Below are positions 4,242 through 6,847 of a stretch of 6,847 nt of DNA, in pieces. A program made the translations under genes and the position numbers. How positions within the stretch are numbered: position 1 is the stretch's first letter; each line of letters starts with the position of its first letter. The DNA is from an uncultured Ruminococcus sp. (GTDB taxonomy: Bacteria; Bacillota; Clostridia; Oscillospirales; CAG-272): assembly GCA_902778985.1 (NCBI GenBank), contig CACYZS010000124.1, forward strand, positions 1 to 6,847. The letters are read 5' to 3'. The notes beneath the pieces are model-generated. The model saw only the letters and a list, made by a program, of their open reading frames with translations, did not search any database and had not been told where the DNA came from.

Positions 4242-6674
4242 TCAAAGGCGTTTCAACACCCGTTTTTCGCCGCGCTTCAAGCAGATCGCGTTGTCCGAAA
4301 GCAGTTCGGGCGTATCGAGCAGGGCGAAGGGGCTGAACGCGTCCGCCTGCACCGTGACGGTTTCGGGGGTCTCCTCGATCACCCGCAGCGGGCGATATGC
4401 GAGGTCGAGATCGGCGTAGCGCGAGGGGATCAGGAACGCGCGGTCGGTTTCGCCGTCGGCGTTTTCGATCTCGCAGAGCGGGATCCGGGTGCGGGAGAAC
4501 GATTTTTCAAACGGCGCGTAGTCGAGCGAGAGGACGGTCGCCGCGCCGTTGGCGGGAACCGTGTAGGAAAACTCTGTCGGGAGCAGGTCTTTTTCCGCCC
4601 CGAAGTCGTAGAGCGAGAGCCGCCCCTTGCCCGAGACGGGGGCGAGCCCGTCGTTGGAGACCGTGACGGTCAGTTTGCCGCCCTCGACGGCAAGCGAGGC
4701 GATCACGGGCTTGGCGCAGCGTTTGAAGACGTAGAAGGCGGGTTTTGCCACGGCGTAGTAGTCGATCAAGGACCAACTGTTCGCCGCGGGCCAGCAGTCG
4801 TTCAGCATCCAGAAGAGGATCCCCGACGCAAACCACTTGTTCCGGCGGTAGAGTTCCATGCCGAGCCGCACCCACTCGCAGTGCATCTGTTGCATCTTGG
4901 CGACGCGGTCTTCCCCGCTCTTGTACGCCCCGAAGAGTTTTTCGGTCATCTTGTCGAGGTGTCCGTAGAGGGTCAGTTCCTTGATCGACGGGTTGGTCTT
5001 GGTGTGGAACTCGGACATACTCTGATCGTCCCCGAAGATATCTTCGTCGGAGAGGAACCGGCGGAGCGTCGAGACGAAGGGCATCCCCATCGTCGGCTGC
5101 TCGGCGTTGAAGCGCGTCAGGTACTGCGACATGGTCTCGCGCCAGTCGGACAGGTCGTTTTCGCGGACGTAGCGGAAGAGCGGCCCGAGGAAGAAAGTGC
5201 TGTGCGCCGTTCCGCGCGTCGGACTGCAGTAGGGGTCGCCGCCGTAAGGAGACGAGGGGAGAAACCGGCGGGCGGGGTCGAGTTCCGAGAGGATGGGCGC
5301 GATGACCTTCGCCGCGCGGTAGCCCGGAAAATCGGTCCTGTTCTCGTTGCCGTAGACGGCGTTCTCATTGTCGCCGTTCCAGAAGGCAAGGCACGCGTGA
5401 TTGCGAAGCCGCATCGCCCCGGCTCTCGCCTCGCGTTTCAGTTCGTTCAGGAACCACTCTTCGTTTTCGGGATAGGTGCCGCAAGCCATCAAAAAGTCCT
5501 GCGCCACGAGGATCCCGAGGCGGTCGCACTCGTCGTAGAACTCGTCGCGCTCGAAGATACCGCCGCCCCAGACGCGGATCATATTGACGCCGCACGCGCG
5601 GCTGACTTCGACCAGGCGCGTGATCTTTTCGGGCGTCTCGGCGGACGGGAAGGGTTCGCAGGGCACCCAGTCGGCGCCCTTGCAGAAGATCGGCGTCCCG
5701 TTGACGAAGACCGTGAAGCCCGAGGTGGTCTCGTTGTTGTCCTTCCCTTTCGCGAACGGCTGCGCCTGAATGGTCCGGCAGAGCGCCTCTTCGGGGCTGC
5801 CCGGACGGTCGACCAACTGGCGGAGCGTGATCCGACGGACGCCGAAGCGCACCGACGTCTCCCCCGCCGGGGTTTTCGCCGTCAGGGTGTAGAGCGGCTG
5901 TTCGCCGTAGCCGTTCGGGTACCACAGGCGCGCGTCGGGCAGGTCGATCCACTCTTCAAGCGAGGCGTCGAGCAGCGTGCGGGATTTGGTAAAGACGGGC
6001 TTGCCGTCGGGATCAAGTACGGTAAGCGACAGGGCGTCGCCGTTTTCGGTGAAGTCCGAGAGCGTCAGCGCGACCTTGATCTGCGCCGAGCCCGGCAGGA
6101 TCTCCTCGGTCGTGACGTACACGCCCTCGACCGTGTTCGGACGACGGAAGGCCAGCCGCGCGTCGCGGTAGATCCCCATCGTAACGAACCGATCCACCCA
6201 GTCCCAGCCGTAGGTGCACTGGATCCGGCGGGTGTGCAGCCGCTCGGTCGTGAACGCGCCGGGCAGCGCCGGTTTGCCCTCAACCGCACGGATCGGGGAA
6301 AAGAAGCGCACCTCGAGCCGGTTGGTCCCGGCTTTGAGCACGCCGTCGACGGGAAAGGCGTGCGGGACGAACATATTGTGCCCCTCGCCGACCTTCTGCC
6401 CGTTCAAATAAATCTCACAGTAGGTATCCAGTCCGTCAAACTCAAGGTACGCGCCGGACTCGATCTTTTCGACCTCGAACTCGCGCCGGTAGGTGACGTC
6501 GCAATTCTCGATCCACTGCACCCCTTTGGAGTTGTCGCGGTAGTAGAAATCGCCGATCTTCCCGCACGATTGCAAGTCGGTGTGGACACACCCCGGCACG
6601 GTCGCGGGGAACGCGAAGGTCTCCCCCTTTTCGGTTTTGTATTCGCCCTGCCAGGCGCCGTTCAATGGGATCAT
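4242..6674 (-). CDS. Beta-mannosidase, glycoside hydrolase family 2
   Basis: This 810-residue enzyme should release mannose from the non-reducing end of beta-mannosides (EC 3.2.1.25), the last step of mannan or N-glycan core breakdown. Domains in order: a sugar-binding jelly roll (1-175, with YGWDWVDRFVTMGIYRDARL), an Ig-like domain (about 180-283), a TIM barrel (about 284-640) and a C-terminal beta domain (about 655-805). The barrel shows MIRVWGGGIFERDEFYDECD (365-384), proposed acid/base Glu437 in FWNGDNEN, proposed nucleophile Glu525 in RFNAEQPTMGMP, and ILFWMLNDCWPAANSWSLID (619-638). The 88-residue gap between the glutamates suits the family. The motifs differ slightly from the common W.GNNEN and SEFG forms. 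There is no signal peptide, so it is cytoplasmic and needs imported substrate. The ATG has AGAGGA (6681-6686) 6 bases ahead. It is transcribed against the other genes, and no partner gene is visible upstream. Confidence 0.93.
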   Translation of the reverse strand: MIPLNGAWQGEYKTEKGETFAFPATVPGCVHTDLQSCGKIGDFYYRDNSKGVQWIENCDVTYRREFEVEKIESGAYLEFDGLDTYCEIYLNGQKVGEGHNMFVPHAFPVDGVLKAGTNRLEVRFFSPIRAVEGKPALPGAFTTERLHTRRIQCTYGWDWVDRFVTMGIYRDARLAFRRPNTVEGVYVTTEEILPGSAQIKVALTLSDFTENGDALSLTVLDPDGKPVFTKSRTLLDASLEEWIDLPDARLWYPNGYGEQPLYTLTAKTPAGETSVRFGVRRITLRQLVDRPGSPEEALCRTIQAQPFAKGKDNNETTSGFTVFVNGTPIFCKGADWVPCEPFPSAETPEKITRLVEVSRACGVNMIRVWGGGIFERDEFYDECDRLGILVAQDFLMACGTYPENEEWFLNELKREARAGAMRLRNHACLAFWNGDNENAVYGNENRTDFPGYRAAKVIAPILSELDPARRFLPSSPYGGDPYCSPTRGTAHSTFFLGPLFRYVRENDLSDWRETMSQYLTRFNAEQPTMGMPFVSTLRRFLSDEDIFGDDQSMSEFHTKTNPSIKELTLYGHLDKMTEKLFGAYKSGEDRVAKMQQMHCEWVRLGMELYRRNKWFASGILFWMLNDCWPAANSWSLIDYYAVAKPAFYVFKRCAKPVIASLAVEGGKLTVTVSNDGLAPVSGKGRLSLYDFGAEKDLLPTEFSYTVPANGAATVLSLDYAPFEKSFSRTRIPLCEIENADGETDRAFLIPSRYADLDLAYRPLRVIEETPETVTVQADAFSPFALLDTPELLSDNAICLKRGEKRVLKRL

Positions 6675-6796
6675 GGTCTTTCCTCTTTCTGTTCGTGCTT
6701 TACGGTTTGTCCGGGTGCGTCGCGGTGGTGCCGCGCCTTTTCTTTCGGTACCGGCGACGGCGATCCTCGGCGACTGCGTTTTTCCGGTTTCCTATT

Positions 6797-6822
6797 CGGG
6801 CGCGTCGAAGTCGACGCGCCCG
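6797..6822. promoter_or_regulatory. 12-bp palindrome upstream of the beta-mannosidase gene
   Basis: CGGGCGCGTCGA (6797-6808) is complementary to TCGACGCGCCCG (6811-6822), with AG between. It lies about 120 bases ahead of the mannosidase ATG. On the minus strand an AT-rich stretch with TAATAT and an imperfect dyad ATTG-GAA-CAAT (6834-6844) comes just before it and could hold a promoter -10, but the -35 would be at or beyond the window edge. The palindrome may be a leader hairpin, an operator, or the terminator of an upstream gene. No T-run follows it. The rest of 6675-6847 shows no gene. Confidence 0.45.
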
Positions 6823-6847
6823 GCGTACATATTATTGGAACAATTCG

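Noticed and set aside
299..6674. A mannan-use locus linking the SGNH hydrolase and the beta-mannosidase
   Set aside because: The two genes are on opposite strands, separated by an unrelated operon and terminators, and no transporter or regulator is present.

Overview
The window looks like a chromosomal stretch from a high-GC, probably Gram-positive anaerobe, most likely a gut-type clostridial Bacillota. This is inferred from purine-rich GAAAGGA/AGAGGA ribosome-binding sites, a lipobox lipoprotein, a two-domain MmcQ/YjbR protein of a type I associate with Clostridia, and a cytoplasmic GH2 beta-mannosidase. No marker gene allows a firmer placement. Base composition and codon style look uniform, and no integrase, transposase or CRISPR array is present.

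Layout, left to right. (1) 1-80 is a tRNA-Leu(GAG) lacking its first four bases. A strong hairpin terminator follows, whose inverted repeat reaches back into the tRNA 3' end. Beyond it lies a 27-bp inverted relic of another tRNA 3' end and a second hairpin (146-169). (2) 299-934 is a small cytoplasmic SGNH/GDSL hydrolase, closed by a textbook terminator. (3) The 307-base gap 935-1241 holds that terminator and, near its right end, an extended -10 promoter. (4) 1242-3990 is a three-gene operon on the + strand: a multi-pass membrane diguanylate cyclase with an intact GGDEF motif, an unrecognised lipoprotein, and a two-domain MmcQ/YjbR protein. Both junctions are ATGA overlaps of 4 bases. The lipoprotein signal peptide carries a perfect 36-bp tandem duplication. 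(5) 3991-4241 separates convergent genes. It is filled with hairpins, including a modular array of small, different stem-loops separated by the recurring word TGAATTG. (6) 4242-6674 on the - strand is a full-length GH2 beta-mannosidase without a signal peptide, with a 173-base upstream region containing a 12-bp palindrome.

How it fits together. The operon suggests a membrane sensor making c-di-GMP, co-translated with a surface lipoprotein and a YjbR-fold protein; the link between the three is unknown. The mannosidase would hydrolyse imported mannosides in the cytoplasm. The SGNH enzyme could deacylate glycans, but it is a separate unit and nothing in the sequence ties it to the mannosidase.

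The most unusual material is non-coding or repeat-derived: the TGAATTG hairpin array, the in-frame 36-bp duplication over a start-site and signal-peptide region, and the inverted tRNA relic.
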